Shown here piece after piece: positions 33,290 through 45,154 of a stretch of DNA of 64,000 nucleotides. Below the pieces are notes generated by a model, which ran no database searches, had not been told where the DNA came from, and was given only the letters and a program-made list of their open reading frames with translations. The stretch comes from Cytospora piceicola (lineage: Eukaryota > Ascomycota > Sordariomycetes > Diaporthales > Cytosporaceae): the NCBI GenBank assembly GCA_023375675.1, contig JALQBC010000008.1:930001-994000 (forward strand). The letters are read 5' to 3'. Made by a program: the position numbers and the translations under genes. Numbering within the stretch: position 1 is the stretch's first letter; each line of letters opens with the position of its first letter.

Positions 33290-35644
33290 TCACGCCAGGA
33301 CACCTCGGAAGATCTCCTGACCCTCCTCAAGCTTCTTGACGCGATCGCTGAGAAAGGTCCTCTGGCGTTTCGTCGCGGAGGGCTCGGAAACCATGTTCTC
33401 CACCTTGGCATCTGACATGTTGATGACCACCATTGGTGAAAAGATGCTATGGAGATCACGAACCAAGTGGCGTTCAATCACCTGGGTAGTGACATTGGCA
33501 ATGAACGTCTTTTGCTGCACCTGTCCCGGCAGCGTCAGTAAGATTGCTATATGATTAGATGTTTGATCAGTGCCGGCAACGAACCTTGTAGATGGCAAGC
33601 AGGCTATCAAGCGCTTCCTCGCAGCTGAACTCCTCCATGTCTGCAGTGGCAGACTGGGCCCAACTGGAAACAGATCTCTTGACCAGATCATGAGCCCGAT
33701 CGTCGAAGTATGGCTCACGGCTGTTGTTTTCGTCCACATGCGTATCAATCTGGCGCGCAATCCGCTCCTGACGCTTTTTGTGCACAGTATCCGTATAATA
33801 GTGGTTATAATTCAACGGGAAGTCTTTCCTATCCTCCAATAGCTTTTCGAGTTCTTTCCGAGCTGCCTGGAGACGTATCTTGAGTACAGGAAGAACAAGG
33901 GATGACCTGGGTGTATCATTAGCTGAGTGCCGTCCACAAAGCTGTTGCAGTCAGAGACGCTTACCAGACTCGCGGTCTGATATCTTTGGGCACAATCGAT
34001 TCCAGAAGAATGGCGAGGTATATCTCACATCGCTGGCTGACCAGATTGATGTACGCACTCGAAATCGAATCCCAGCCCTCTGACTGCTCCCAGAAGAGCT
34101 CAGCAATGAGATTGGGATTGAATGTCCCCAGCAACTCGGTGCCCCGGGACCGCTGGAGCATTTCTTTCACCCAAACCAGGGCTTCCTCCTTCGAAATTGT
34201 TTTCGGTTTTGAGGAGTCTTCCTCAATATCACAAACGGTATTGACGAAGTCGATTTGATACTTGTGACCCTTCTGTCGAAACTGGTCCGCAAAACCCTTG
34301 TTGCTCCACTGCATGATCGCCCTGAATCGCTGCAGTGTGATGTTGGTAGGTTTGACAACGAGATTGCGTTCTTGGAACCAGACGTGCTCGTAGTGGCCAC
34401 TCACACCGGCTTTGCAGAGCTCGTAGCACTTCATGTTGAGCTGCGCCATGAAATTGCGGCATTCTGTGGCTGTGGCCCGCGACTCCCCAAGTGTCGCGAG
34501 CTCGTCGGATGCGAGCTTGAGAGCAGCCTCGAGGTCGCCACGGAGACGCGGTAGCTCGTTCTTGATGTGCTCAAATAGCAGCTGGCTGAGCTTGACCCGC
34601 AGGGCATCGATTCCGACGTTTTCCTTGGGCAAAGCGCTGAAGTTGGACGTGCTGAAGTAGTTTCTCTCGGAAAGGTTGCGCTCCTCGATCGAGAAGTCGC
34701 TCTCCTCAAACTTGCGGTTTTTGACGACATGCCAGCCGAGACTGAAGAAGACGTCTTCGTTCCCCGCGAGCTCCAGGAACTTGGCCTCCGAGCCTGAGTT
34801 CTTCGGAAGCATGTCCGACTTTGTGATTACTCCAAGGGTACGCTATAAGATGTCAGAAAGCTGTTCTATTCTATTGAAACTGGCCGGGGTAACTCACCTC
34901 TCCTTGTGGATCAAACTCGCGCACTCTTCGGAGAATCGACTGATTCGCGGCATCATTGGTGGCTGAGACCACGGCCAAACAAATAGTTCGAGGTTGTTTG
35001 ATGTAGTAGTCCGTGATTTCGGAGATCATGGCAACATCGGCGTCCGATACCCCCTTCGTTGCAGAGTGGATGAGGCCAGGGATGTCGACCAAGGTCAGCT
35101 GAGGTCTATTGGGACCCTGAATGTCAATGCTCAGGGTGTCTCTCGCAATAGCACTGGCTCCCTCGGAGATGCCCATGATATCCATGGCCTTCTCCATAAG
35201 GACTGGAAGGGTCTTGAAGTCGGTGATCGTTTCGGTAAAGCCCTTCATCCTGTCCTTCTCATTCTGTGGGCGCGCCTCATCTGGAATGATTTTGATGGTA
35301 ATGCCATCTGTGGGATCTCGCCGAAGACTGATCTCGGTCGCGAATCGAGTGCAGATGTTGTCTGATCTGGGGAACGGGATTTCTGTGAGGGCTTCGAGAA
35401 CTGAACTCTTGCCAGACGACTGATCACCACAAACGACGATCTGGGGAAGCGAGAGAACGGTTTCTAATCCACACTTGCGCACTTGGGAGACCACATCGAG
35501 AACGCGTCGCTGTTCATCGGACTGCAGCTCCTCCAGGGACGTTGTGTCACCCATTGTGTGGTATGGGGAGGTAGCTTCTTCTGACAGGGCCAGACTAGGG
35601 GTCGTGGTGCCACTGGTCAATTCGGTCTCTGTTTCCGACTTCAT
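33290..35644 (-). CDS. Dynamin-family large GTPase (Mx-like)
   Basis: Four exons: 35644-34898, 34842-33965, 33906-33585 and 33520-33290, total about 725 residues. All junctions are in phase. The GTPase domain has the P-loop GDQSSGKSS (73-81), a conserved Thr in the switch I region (DNICTRFATEI), DIPGL, and TKSD after the first junction (RTLGVITKSD). The helical middle/stalk region covers exons 2 and 3 (LNMKCYELCKAGVSGHYEHV, ARLKIRLQAARKE-like segment) and the C-terminus is a GED-type helix (DRVKKLEEGQEIFRGVLA). No PH domain or proline-rich tail is seen, so it resembles fungal Mx-like proteins rather than classical endocytic dynamin. Such proteins self-assemble and remodel membranes; the specific role of these fungal paralogues is unknown. 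The N-terminal 40 residues are Ser/Thr-rich and probably disordered. Confidence 0.92.
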
Positions 35645-37319
35645 GTTAATCAGAGAAGTAAACTTGGATGTGGAAGGGTGGATGCTTGGAGGGGAGTCTC
35701 AGGTGTGGATTGGCAACATATGTCGACTTTATATGTCGTCGCGTTGTGGCTTGCTGCCGACGTGAAGGAGGGTGACGTGGCTGTGTTCAATGTTGGTTCT
35801 GATCCTTTGCACGCCTGGGAGCCGAAATTGTGTTTCGAAGGTGTGACGGCCTGGTTTGAGTTGTAGCAAGTGTAAAATGGGTGGACCCCTAGGTCCCGTT
35901 TGATATGCTACGCCGCAACGCAATGTAGGAGGCCGCACGCATTAAGCGCCCTGTGCAAACGGCAACACCCTAGCAAAAGCAACACCATCATGCAAGAGGC
36001 CATCCAACAGTGTCATTAGGCACCCTTGCAAAAGAGTCTTTGGGCCCAGATACCCCCAGATAGAGACCTCTGACCCGGAGCTCACACGAACTCTCTTCCT
36101 TGCTTGTAGCTGCTCATTGCGTGGAAGATGGAAGGGGCGTCGTGATCCTGCAGGCCTCGACCAACTTCAGCTGAAGTACATAGTTGGTTAGAGTGATCAT
36201 GAGTTCTGGGAGTTGCTTCAGCCAAGGCCTAGATTACCTGGTTCATGGCGAAGACGAGGCACACTTGAATCCACAGAACCTTCCTCTGATATTCAGAGTC
36301 TAACTAACCTTGGAACCTGTGAATGGAGGCCTCTGTCCCTTGTTCCCATGGTTACCCTCCTGTCAGATATACCTGTATGTAAAAAGTACAAGTACACGAT
36401 ATCATTTTTCGACCTCTCGTATAGTAGCATTAAGTCTGACACCTCCCGCTGTAAGTTCTGGTTGTGTATTTTTCCAAAAGAATAGTAGGGAAATAAAAAG
36501 AAAAAGTAAATGCAATTCCCGCTCTCTGCAACCATTTTGTTGCTTTTGAAATCCAGAATTACCTGAGTGTATGTCCCTCAGAAAGCAACTTGCGAGTTCC
36601 ATCGAGCAGTTGAGTTTCAACTAGAGAACCTGCCCAGACTGCTCAAGTGGTCGGTAGGTCTAGGTAACATCTGCGGATGCTCAATGGACCCGATCACCCA
36701 GTTACCCACTTGGTCAAATATCCAGACGGCACTCGCCGCAGTTGAGACGGTGCTCCCGAACACCTAGCCAGTAGGTATATCCAGCTGGTATACTGTGCCG
36801 AAGACTTGTCCCCCCCCCCCTTCACCCACCCGGCCTAGCCTCTGCGACGAGTGGCTGCCAACTGGAGACGTTGTCTGCTGCTGTATACGGTGCCATATGA
36901 TGACTAGGCCTCTTGTGAATTCTCACGTGTAGCCGCTGATAATATACGTTCCACCGTTGGAATATGCAACGGAGTCGTCTTGCAAATCCAAGCCGGGAGT
37001 ATATCATTTGCCGAGGTCCCGATGTCGCGGATGCCGGTTTCCCTAAAATATTAAACGAGGAGGCCATGCCAAACGAATACAAACGGATGCCCAGGTGATG
37101 GCTTCAATATTTTTCCGACGGCAACGATGATCAGTCATCTGTGTCAACCCCTCCTGCGTTTGGGGGATCTCCAACCCCGCCGTTGACACTTTACCTAGGA
37201 ATACTCCACGTGCCCATCTCCGCTCCGTGGTGTAACATTCCTCAAGGTCAAATGGATTTTCCCTCACATGGTTCTTGCAAGATATCTCCTTATCACCACT
37301 ATTCCGATTTCGAGAGACC
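35645..37319. other. 1.7-kb intergenic region
   Basis: Divergent promoter region between the dynamin-like GTPase (minus) and the aldehyde dehydrogenase (plus). It contains an 11-nt C run (36810-36820) and AT-rich tracts near 36390-36500. No coding region is supported. Confidence 0.5.
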
Positions 37320-38945
37320 ATGAACGACATCAGCATCACAAGCAACATGGACCTCCCCTTTCAACTAACAGACAAAACGCTCTTCCAAACCCAAAACTAT
37401 ATCCACGGAGAATGGGTCAACACAAAGTCCCACTCCCGCTTCAACATCGAGGACCCCGGCACCGGCAAGACCTGGGCCAGCTGCCCCGACAGCCAGGCCC
37501 AGGACGTCGACGCCGCTGTCCAGTCCGCCCACACGGCCTTCCAGACCTACAGCCGCCTCACGCCCCGGCGGCGCGCCGAGCTGCTCATGCGGTGGCACAC
37601 GCTCGTCGTCGCGGCGCGCGACGACCTCGCGCGGGTCCTGGTCTTCGAGACGGGCAAGCCGCTGGCCGAGGCGTACGGCGAGGTCGACTACAGCACGGGC
37701 TTCACGTGGTGGTTCTCGGGCGAGGCCGACCGGGTCCAGGGCTCCGTGTTCCAGCCCGCGGCCCCGAGGCGGCGCGCCCTCGTCATCAAGCAGCCCGTCG
37801 GGGTGGCCGCCGCGCTGTGCCCGTGGAACTTCCCGATGGCCATGGTGCTGAGGAAGGCGGGCGCCGCGCTGGCGGCCGGGTGCACCATGGTCGTGAAGCC
37901 GAGCCCCGAGACGCCGGTCACGGCGCTGTGCCTGGCCAGCTTGGCGACTAGGGCGGGGTTCCCGCCCGGTGTGCTGAACGTGTTGACTACGAGTTTGGAT
38001 AATACGCCTGCCGTGGCGGAGGCGCTGTGTCTGCACCCGTTGGTGAAGAAGGTGACGTTTACTGGGAGTACGAGGGTCGGGAAGATCATCTCGGGGTTGT
38101 GTGCGAAGAATCTGAAGAAGGTGACGCTCGAGCTGGGAGGGAATTGCCCGTTTATTGTCTTTGATGATGCGAACTTGGACCAGGCACTGGGCCAGCTCAT
38201 GGCTTTGAAATGGCGACACGCCGGCCAGGCGTGTATTTCTGCGAACCGAGTCTTCGTCCAGAGCGGCATCCATGACAGGTTCGTAGAGGCGTTGGCTTCG
38301 AAGACGAAGGAGCTGAAGGTTGGCCATGGATTGGAGAGCGGCACGACGATGGGTCCAGTCACGACATCGAGAGGGCTCGACAAGGCAGAACACTTGCATC
38401 AGGACGCTGTGACCAAAGGTGCCAAGATTGTCATGGGCACTGGGGAACGCGAAGGCGGGAAGGATGGTGCAACTGGTTACTTCATGCAGCCCACCATCCT
38501 GACAGGGGTGTCCGATGATATGGAGCTGGCGAAGGAGGAGTCATTCTCGCCAGTTCTAGGCATCTTCAAGTTCGATACGGAGGATGAGGCAGTCAAGAGG
38601 GCCAACGACACCAGCATGGGCCTGGCGAGCTACGTATTCACGAAGAATGTTGATCGTCTGTGGAGAATGTTTGAGAAGCTGGAGGCTGGTATGATTGGTC
38701 TGGTGAGTTTGATACTGCTTCCCCTCCCCCTTCTTTTTCTCCAAGTCATCATCAGTCCAAGTCCTGCGCACCACTCTGTCTGACACCATTAAACTCTGCA
38801 GAACACCGGCAACCAGTCTGCGGCAGAGTCGCCCTTCGGAGGCATCAAAGAGAGTGGAATTGGTAAGGAGAGCGGCAAGGATGTAGCTGTGAATGAGTTC
38901 TTGATTCAGAAGACCGGAACTCTGACCTTGGAAGACCATTATTGA
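37320..38945 (+). CDS. Succinate-semialdehyde dehydrogenase-type aldehyde dehydrogenase
   Basis: Two exons, 37320-38702 and 38802-38945, 508 residues. The ATG at 37320 is chosen because the in-frame sequence upstream has no ATG; an internal ATG nine codons on is possible. Family blocks: ALCPWNFPMAMVLRKAGAAL, VVKPSPETPVTALCLA, FTGSTRVGKII, catalytic Glu in VTLELGGNCPFIVF, catalytic Cys in GQACISANRVFV, and EESFSPVLGIFKF. The end NTGNQSAAESPFGGIKESG, then GKESGKDVAVNEF, matches succinate-semialdehyde dehydrogenases of the GABA shunt, which oxidise the semialdehyde to succinate with NAD(P)+. Some paralogues in aromatic catabolic clusters use other aldehydes, and the neighbours here (SDR and FAD monooxygenase) leave that open. 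GC content is very high in the first 600 bp compared with flanks. Confidence 0.9.
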
Positions 38946-39323
38946 TCAGCTTCATGTACGGTCCACTGGTTTTGGTACATGATCTTTTCATCTGGCTGTA
39001 GCAAACAAGGTATCCAGCAACAGTGACGAGGGGGATGAAAGTGCTAGCAACGATTCCTGAGAAGATTGGATCAACCCCATATACGAGTGTGTATCTACCA
39101 GAGTATATACCCAATGATTGTAAACGTGTATAACTGTCCTCGAGTCCACCTCCCGACGAGCAGCCGAGGCGCCAAACTAAGCTGTCGTACAACATCGCCC
39201 TGTGCGCCACCGAGGCTTCGCTGTTCTATAGTGGTCGAGATCGCCTCCTGGTGACCTTTCTGTCTAGCCAACGCACAGGGGTCTTCAGGCTCCTCCTGAT
39301 TGGTGAACCTCCCAGTGCGAGCT
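38946..39323. other. Convergent intergenic region
   Basis: 3' flanks of the aldehyde dehydrogenase (plus) and the carrier gene (minus). No gene seen. Confidence 0.5.
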
Positions 39324-40860
39324 TCAAGACGTCTTGCTTTCCCATCTGATAATCGGGTCTAGTTAGTATGGACACGTCACAGCATTGTTGAAAAAGGGGG
39401 GGGGGGGGCACTCACAAGTCCAGGAAGAGCTTCCACAAAATTGAGAACAGGATTCCCTGCATGCCATTTGCGATGATCCTCGTCTTCAGGCCACGGCCAA
39501 AGAGACCCAGGAGACCATCCTGGAGTACCACGAGTCTGGCAGCCTCGGCTGTACGTAAATGTCAGCATCGTTCGAAACCATTGAGAGACCGGCATCACTT
39601 ACAGTATGAAACCCTCGTCTCATTGACCTGGCGATATGTCTTGACCACCCTCAGAGAGTTGGACACAGAGTCAGACACGATGGAGGCGCAGAAGCCGATG
39701 AAGGCCAGGCGGGCCAGCCAGACGATAAGAGGGTGCTTCGGCGGCTCGGCGAGGGCCCCGGAGAGGAAGTTGTACTACCATCGGATAAGCATCAGCTGGC
39801 GTTGTCCCATTGCAATTGTATCAGTAGGGGGGCATGGGTACTCACGGTTGCAAACCAGGGATAGTGCCCAACAAACGTGGCAGCTGCCGTAGCGATGGCT
39901 CCCCACCACAAGCTCCCTACACCATGCTCCTTGACTCGCCTCCGGAGAAGTGCGGTGCCTCGAGGACCCTGTGCCTGCATAGTGGTCTTGAAAGTATCGA
40001 TAGGCGTCAAGATCATGCGGAAGGCGGCAGCACTATGAAGGTGTCACAAGTCAGTCGACCTGATCAAGCAGATAAAGTGGTACATCATAGCAGAGAACAC
40101 CTTACCAAACGGACGCAAAGATGGTCTGGATCGGCGAGGGAAGCTTGCTCAGATATCCATTAGACTGGAGCAAAGCCAAAATGCCGGCGTTGGCCGCCGT
40201 GTCGCCGAAACGGGAGACGGGGCCTTGGATTAGGGCCCAGCCAGTGCCCTGGTAAAAGCGACGAATGCCGCCTTCTGCGTAGAGAGTCTTGGCTGCCGTG
40301 GTGAGGGACGTTCCATGGCGGTATTGATAGTTCATTATGGTGCGGATCCACTATGAGTTGTCAGTGAGAAAGAGCTCCGGAGGCGTTCAGATCAGGGGCA
40401 TGTCAGAGAGTCCCATACCATAAGAAGCAGAACCTGTAGAAACATAGCAGCAGCACCGCTCAAACCGCCACCAAGTGCCCTCTTCAGCGCGCCCTTGAGA
40501 TCGAACTGTGAAATTATGTCAGATTTTGTGCAGGTTCGGCACCACCAAATCGTAAACACTGACATCGACATCCTCGGCGTCTATCCATCCCTTGATGAAG
40601 ACAGCGAGCAGCAGTGCCGCCAGTACTGCCCACAATCCCCGCCAGAACCACCAGCTCTTGGTGCGCTTTGATTCGTTCTGGGGTGGCTCAAGCAGAGCAG
40701 CCTCCTCGTGCTCATTGCGGCCCTCCTCGGCCTGGCTGGCAAGCAGCGGCGTCTCTTCCGTGGACTGCGGCGGGAGATGGGTCAGGGAACGCTCCGGGGA
40801 CTTCGGCGGTGTTTTAGGAGGTGTCTGAGCACCGGCGGGCGCACCGGCTGTGGGAGACAT
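39324..40860 (-). CDS. Mitochondrial-carrier-fold protein with N-terminal membrane extension
   Basis: Seven or so exons. Exon 1 is 40860-40564 and the last coding exon is only 22 nt (39345-39324). Exon 1 encodes a Pro/Glu-rich N-terminus and one membrane segment (WFWRGLWAVLAALLLAVFIK). The next exons encode the carrier-like body: FDLKGALKRALGGGLSGAAA, RTIMNYQYRHGTSLTTAAK, GGIRRFYQGTGWALIQGPVS, FRMILTPIDTFKTTMQAQG, SLWWGAIATAAATFVGHYPW, LAFIGFCASIVSDSVSNSLR and DGLLGLFGRGLKTRI. It ends FLDLWESKTS. LTPIDTFKTTMQ is a clear P-x-D-x-x-K carrier motif; the other repeats are degenerate. The protein is probably in a mitochondrial or other organelle membrane; its substrate is unknown. A 13-nt G run lies in the last intron. 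Confidence 0.82.
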
Positions 40861-41746
40861 AGCTGCTGGTACTCAAAAGGGTACTCGGAAAGAAGTGTGG
40901 ACCTTGTCTAGTGATGATTGAAGTTCATTGTCGTCCAGGCAGCTTGAAGAAGGTTGGTTTTGAGTGAGTCGTGACGCTTAGAAATCCGGGGCCAAACATG
41001 GCGCGTTCCGTTTCTTATCTCCGTCCATCCTTGCCTTAACAAAACCGTTCCCCACGTTCGCAATCGTCCGGCAAGGTGGCGTATGTTCCATTCAAAACAC
41101 AATCAGACGCGTTAAACGCTGAATATCAGTCCTGGTTCTTCAATCATTGGATCTGATAAACGCCCGCTAACAAGCAGTCCTCCGCCCAACCGCCCACGAT
41201 CCCCCCCCCCCCTGGCCACCCAGAGACCAGAGGCGTGGTATCTATACCCTAACCCTGGGTCCGAGCATCAACCCGTCCTAGGAATATGTCGCTGCCCTTT
41301 AGATTGCAAGTTGCCTGGAAGTAGGATTTCTGTTCATGTTTGAAGTATAGCTGGTTTTTGGAAGGAAAGCTTACTTCCTGTTTATCTCTTGAAAGAAAGT
41401 AGGTGATACGCCATTCCTGCCCAGCGCTGTCACCGCGATAGCTTCTGGCAATGTCAGACCAACGCCGGATGCCTTCGTAGCATATACGGATCCAAAGGTC
41501 CGATCCATTCGCACCTCCTCTCGTAATCTAACACATGGCTCGGGCCAATCCTCAGTTGTCTCCTCCATCCGCGTGCTACCTCAGTCATGCGACAGTGATG
41601 CCGGTTTGGGCGGCGTGCGGGGTTGTCTCGAACAGTGACCAGAGCTCGAGTCCCCAAGCCCGGAAGAAAGAGACTCTCGTATCATCCCAGAGCTGACCTC
41701 GTGCCATTGTTCTGTACTCTCGCCACAAGCTTTCTACCAGCGTACC
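40861..41746. other. Intergenic, divergent promoter region
   Basis: It lies between the carrier gene (minus) and the SDR gene (plus). It contains a 12-nt C run (41201-41212) followed by ACCCTAACCCTGGG at 41246-41259, a short telomere-like string. No gene is supported. Confidence 0.5.
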
Positions 41747-42627
41747 ATGTCTCATCGTCTTGAAGGAAAGACAGTCGTCGTCACGGGCGGTGCGTCTGGA
41801 TTTGGCAAGGGCATCGCTGCCAAGTTCGTCCACGAGGGCGCCAAAGTCGTCGTTGCGGACCTGTCTGTCGAGGGAGGACAGACGGCTGTTGATGAGCTGG
41901 GATCTTCAGCTACTTTTCAGCAATGTGATGTGACAAAGAGGGCGGACTGGGAGCAGGTGCTCAAGGTAGCTACCGATCGGTATGGCGGTCTCGACATCGT
42001 CGTCAACAACGCGGGAATCACGTACCAAAACAAGCCGACCCAGCAGGTGACGGAAGAAGACTTTGACATCTGTTTCAATGTCAACGTCAAGTCGATCTAC
42101 CTGTCGACCAATGTCCTGCTGCCATACTTCCTGGAGAGTGGACGTCCAGGGTGCTTCGTCTCGATCGCATCGACGGCAGGAGTGAGGCCACGACCTGGTC
42201 TTGCTTGGTACAACGCGTCCAAGGCGGCTGTGATCAACGCCACAAAGTCAATGGCGATCGAGTACGGACCAAAACAGATCCGGTTCAACTCTGTGTCCCC
42301 AGTGTTCGGAAGCGGTACCGGCCTGTACGTTTGAGAGACCAGAGACTAAGACAGGCTTTCCCCGCTATGTGCTGAAACAGGTCACTCTAGGTCATCGTCC
42401 TTCCTGGGCAAGCCAGACACGGAAGAGAACCGGGCAGCCTTTGTGACAACTGTGCCTCTGGGGCGCGGGTCAACTCCGAGTGACGTGGCCAACGCCTGTT
42501 GCTATCTGGCCAGTGACGAAGCTAGCTTCATCACCGGCGTCAACATCGAGGTAAGATTCCATCTTCGTGATCAGGGTCGATAGTCTCTAACGCTCTCACC
42601 CAGGTGGATGGCGGTCGGTGCATATGA
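41747..42627 (+). CDS. Short-chain dehydrogenase/reductase (classical SDR)
   Basis: Three exons: 41747-42324, 42391-42550 and 42604-42627, 253 residues. The nucleotide motif is TGGASGFG (13-20), followed by NNAG at 87-90. The catalytic residues are Ser142 in SIASTAG, Tyr155 and Lys159 in YNASK. The C-terminal SDR block LASDEASFITGVNIEVDGG ends with GGRCI. It is 3-oxoacyl-ACP-reductase-like by overall pattern, but its substrate is unknown. The acidic residue after beta-2 (VVADLS, Asp38) suggests NAD+ preference. The last exon has only eight codons including the stop. It runs toward the FAD monooxygenase gene, with 204 bp between the stops. Confidence 0.92.
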
Positions 42628-42831
42628 AGGGTCTGTATTAAGTCTTATTCTCGCAACTTGATGTTATGTGGGATACGCTCTTTAATTGGTTACCACTTAT
42701 GCAAATTCCCCAAAGATATATCCTGCTCATCCATATGTCCAAAGCAAAGAGGTATTAGAGAAGTAACATTGAATCCGCGCACAATCTATGAACAACTTAT
42801 TAGGTGGCTTGAACCACGGCACCGGGCACCC

Positions 42832-44424
42832 TCATAGTAATGATTTGACCTTCAAGTCACCATGGGGCAGCCAGTAATTCATGTAGGTATCAGCCTGGTT
42901 TGCAATTGGTCAGCTAGGATTTTGGTTTCAGTTAAAATGTGAGACTTACTACGTCTCTGGTGACATGTGTAGTGGGATTGCGAAGATCATGCTTCTGCAA
43001 GACCTGTTCAACAGCCTTTTCAGCATGCTCCTCTGGGTCGTAAGCTGCATCGAGTTAGCCTGTGCAATTATTACAAGCAGGATCGTGATGCCATCGGTAC
43101 TCACCGAACACAGTCCGCCAAACATCAGGATCAGCGTTCATATTCGGGCTCCTAATCAGCTGTTCACCCCTCAATTCACCCTTCATATGCTCGTCTCTCG
43201 CCTTTTGCTCCGGGCTTCCATCATCGAGATGATACACCACACCCATGACGAATGATTTCTGCTGCTTCAGATCCGCCAGTGGCATCCTCTCCTCCTCATA
43301 CTTCGAGATCGCCTCCCGGAGCGTGATCCTCCCCCTGGCCACCTCCCGCAGGATAACGCCCAGAAACGCCCCGTCCTCCATGGCCGTTGCCGCTCCCTGT
43401 GCGAGGTGGTTTACCATGGAGTGCGCGGCGTCCCCCATCAAGACGACGTTCTTCTGCGGTGATGACCATGTCGGGCAGCGAGTCACCAGGAGAGGCCAGC
43501 GGCGTACGCCATCGGTCATCATCTCCAGAACTCGACAAAGACGCGGGTCGTAATGCTTATAGGTCTCTCGCACCTCGCTCAAGGTGGCGTTCTCGACGTT
43601 GTAGACTGGGTGCGGCCTGTGGTGTGACAGAACCATATTGAAATCCCGACCGCCGCTGATGGGATATGCGATCACGTACCCGTGCTCTTCGCCCTCCTTC
43701 GCGCCCATCCATACATTGATGGTTGGCTTATCGACTAGCTCTCTGGTGAACGGATCGTTCTTGACCTTTTCCATGGGTACCACCGCCCTGTACGCGGCGA
43801 GAGTTGTTGTCGGTGTGGGCTTTACATCAGGGAGAATAGTCCGTCTCGTTACAGAATTCAGGCCATCTGCGCCAATTACGAGGTCAAAGTCCCAGACCCT
43901 TCCTTTCACATCCCTCACACCCACTCTTTCTCCCACATCAACATGATACTGGATCTCAGAGACTCTCGCACCGGTGACCAACTCAACACCCTTCTGCCGG
44001 GCGACCTGTACCAGACCATCATGGAGATGCATCCTATGCACCAACCACCAGGGCGCCCCAGCCCACCGCTCGGGTCCCCCATTCCCAGGGGCTTCCGTCC
44101 TCCCGACGACCCGTCCTTCCTTCGTGCGCAGGCTGAAGCTGTCATAGGTCACCAGGTTCGACCCGATCACGTCGGCGACTCCCCACCGCTGTAAGAGCCG
44201 CGCCACATTGGGCGTCATCTGGATCCCGGCGCCGATCTCACCTAGGTCGGTCGCGGACTCGAGCATCGTGACCTGGACAGCCCCTTGGCTGTGGTGGCGT
44301 ATGGCGATGGCGCATGCCAGGCCTCCGATGCCTGCGCCGATGATGCCAACATGCTGCAAGGTTTGGCTGGTCTCTGGGGAGTTAGTTTGAAGAAACCCGG
44401 TCCTTGGTCGAGCGTGCTCACCAT
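42832..44424 (-). CDS. Salicylate hydroxylase-like FAD-dependent monooxygenase
   Basis: Read as four exons: 44424-44422 (only the ATG), 44371-43105, 43044-42950 and 42894-42832, about 475 residues. Motifs: GAGIGG dinucleotide fold (13-18 in VGIIGAGIGGLACAIA), DG motif (VIGADGLNSVTRR) and GD motif (VVLMGDAAHSMVNHLAQGAA), all typical of class A flavoprotein hydroxylases. The C-terminal exons supply VFAYDPEEHAEKAVEQ and YMNYWLPHGDLKVK. Without splicing, the frame upstream of TSQTLQHVGIIG has no ATG before a stop. A 50-nt intron with GTGAGC donor, CTAAC branch site and CAGAG acceptor places ATG directly before it. The enzyme would hydroxylate an aromatic carboxylate using NAD(P)H and O2. It is convergent with an SDR gene. 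Confidence 0.88.
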
Positions 44425-45154
44425 TGTATCTGGGTGGGTGAATTAAGCTCTGAGGTCCGTCCTACAAGACAACAGAGCGTATTGACGAAACCCCGCAGGT
44501 GTTCATGTTCCGGAGGTCCTTCCCTTCTCCATTTAAGCCGCGGAGGTATTTGATATATCATATGTCACCGTTCAGAGAAATACAACCGGGTCCGGAATCC
44601 TGCCTATATCCCATTCCCACCTTAAACCCGCATAGATGTGGCGGGATCTAGAGTGATACCATGGGTCGCCTATCTTGGGTTGCAGCCACCTTGTCAATAG
44701 TGCCATTTCTGCCGTGAGGGTGGCATGTGGTCCAACGAATTAGACCACGCACCTGCAGATACATGCATCTTCGAGGCCTAGACACTGGTAGACCAATCCT
44801 CCATGGGTATATCTCACAAACCTACGCGAAGGGCCGCTCCTATAATGTCACGAAAAGTGTCCAAAGTTTCACATCTCCGCGGCGCTGAGGAGTTCTGCGA
44901 GTATCTCCTCCGAACTGCCAAAATAAAATTGCATTGTTTCCTTGATTGAGTGCTGATTTCCTTCCATCCCTGGCCTACACAAGAGGCATGATTAGGCAAC
45001 TCATACGTTGCAAAATGAAGAAGGAAAAGAAAAGAAACAGACGGTCCTTCCATGACTGAAACTTCGGACGCATGGCCTGATGCGGAGAGGCCGGTATGAT
45101 ACCCACGACTTTTCTCTCTCCTGCAGAAGTCTCCCGATCACCTGCATCCCCTGA
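44425..45154. other. Intergenic, no gene recognised
   Basis: Upstream flank of the monooxygenase and 3' flank of the zinc-finger-like gene. Short frames only. Confidence 0.45.

Noticed and set aside
37365..38399. 344-residue minus-strand frame over the aldehyde dehydrogenase
   Set aside because: A GC-driven shadow with His/Arg/Ala-rich sequence; the plus strand has all aldehyde dehydrogenase motifs.
41246..41259. Telomere-type string ACCCTAACCCTGGG
   Set aside because: Only about two units, internal and isolated next to a C run; not a telomere.
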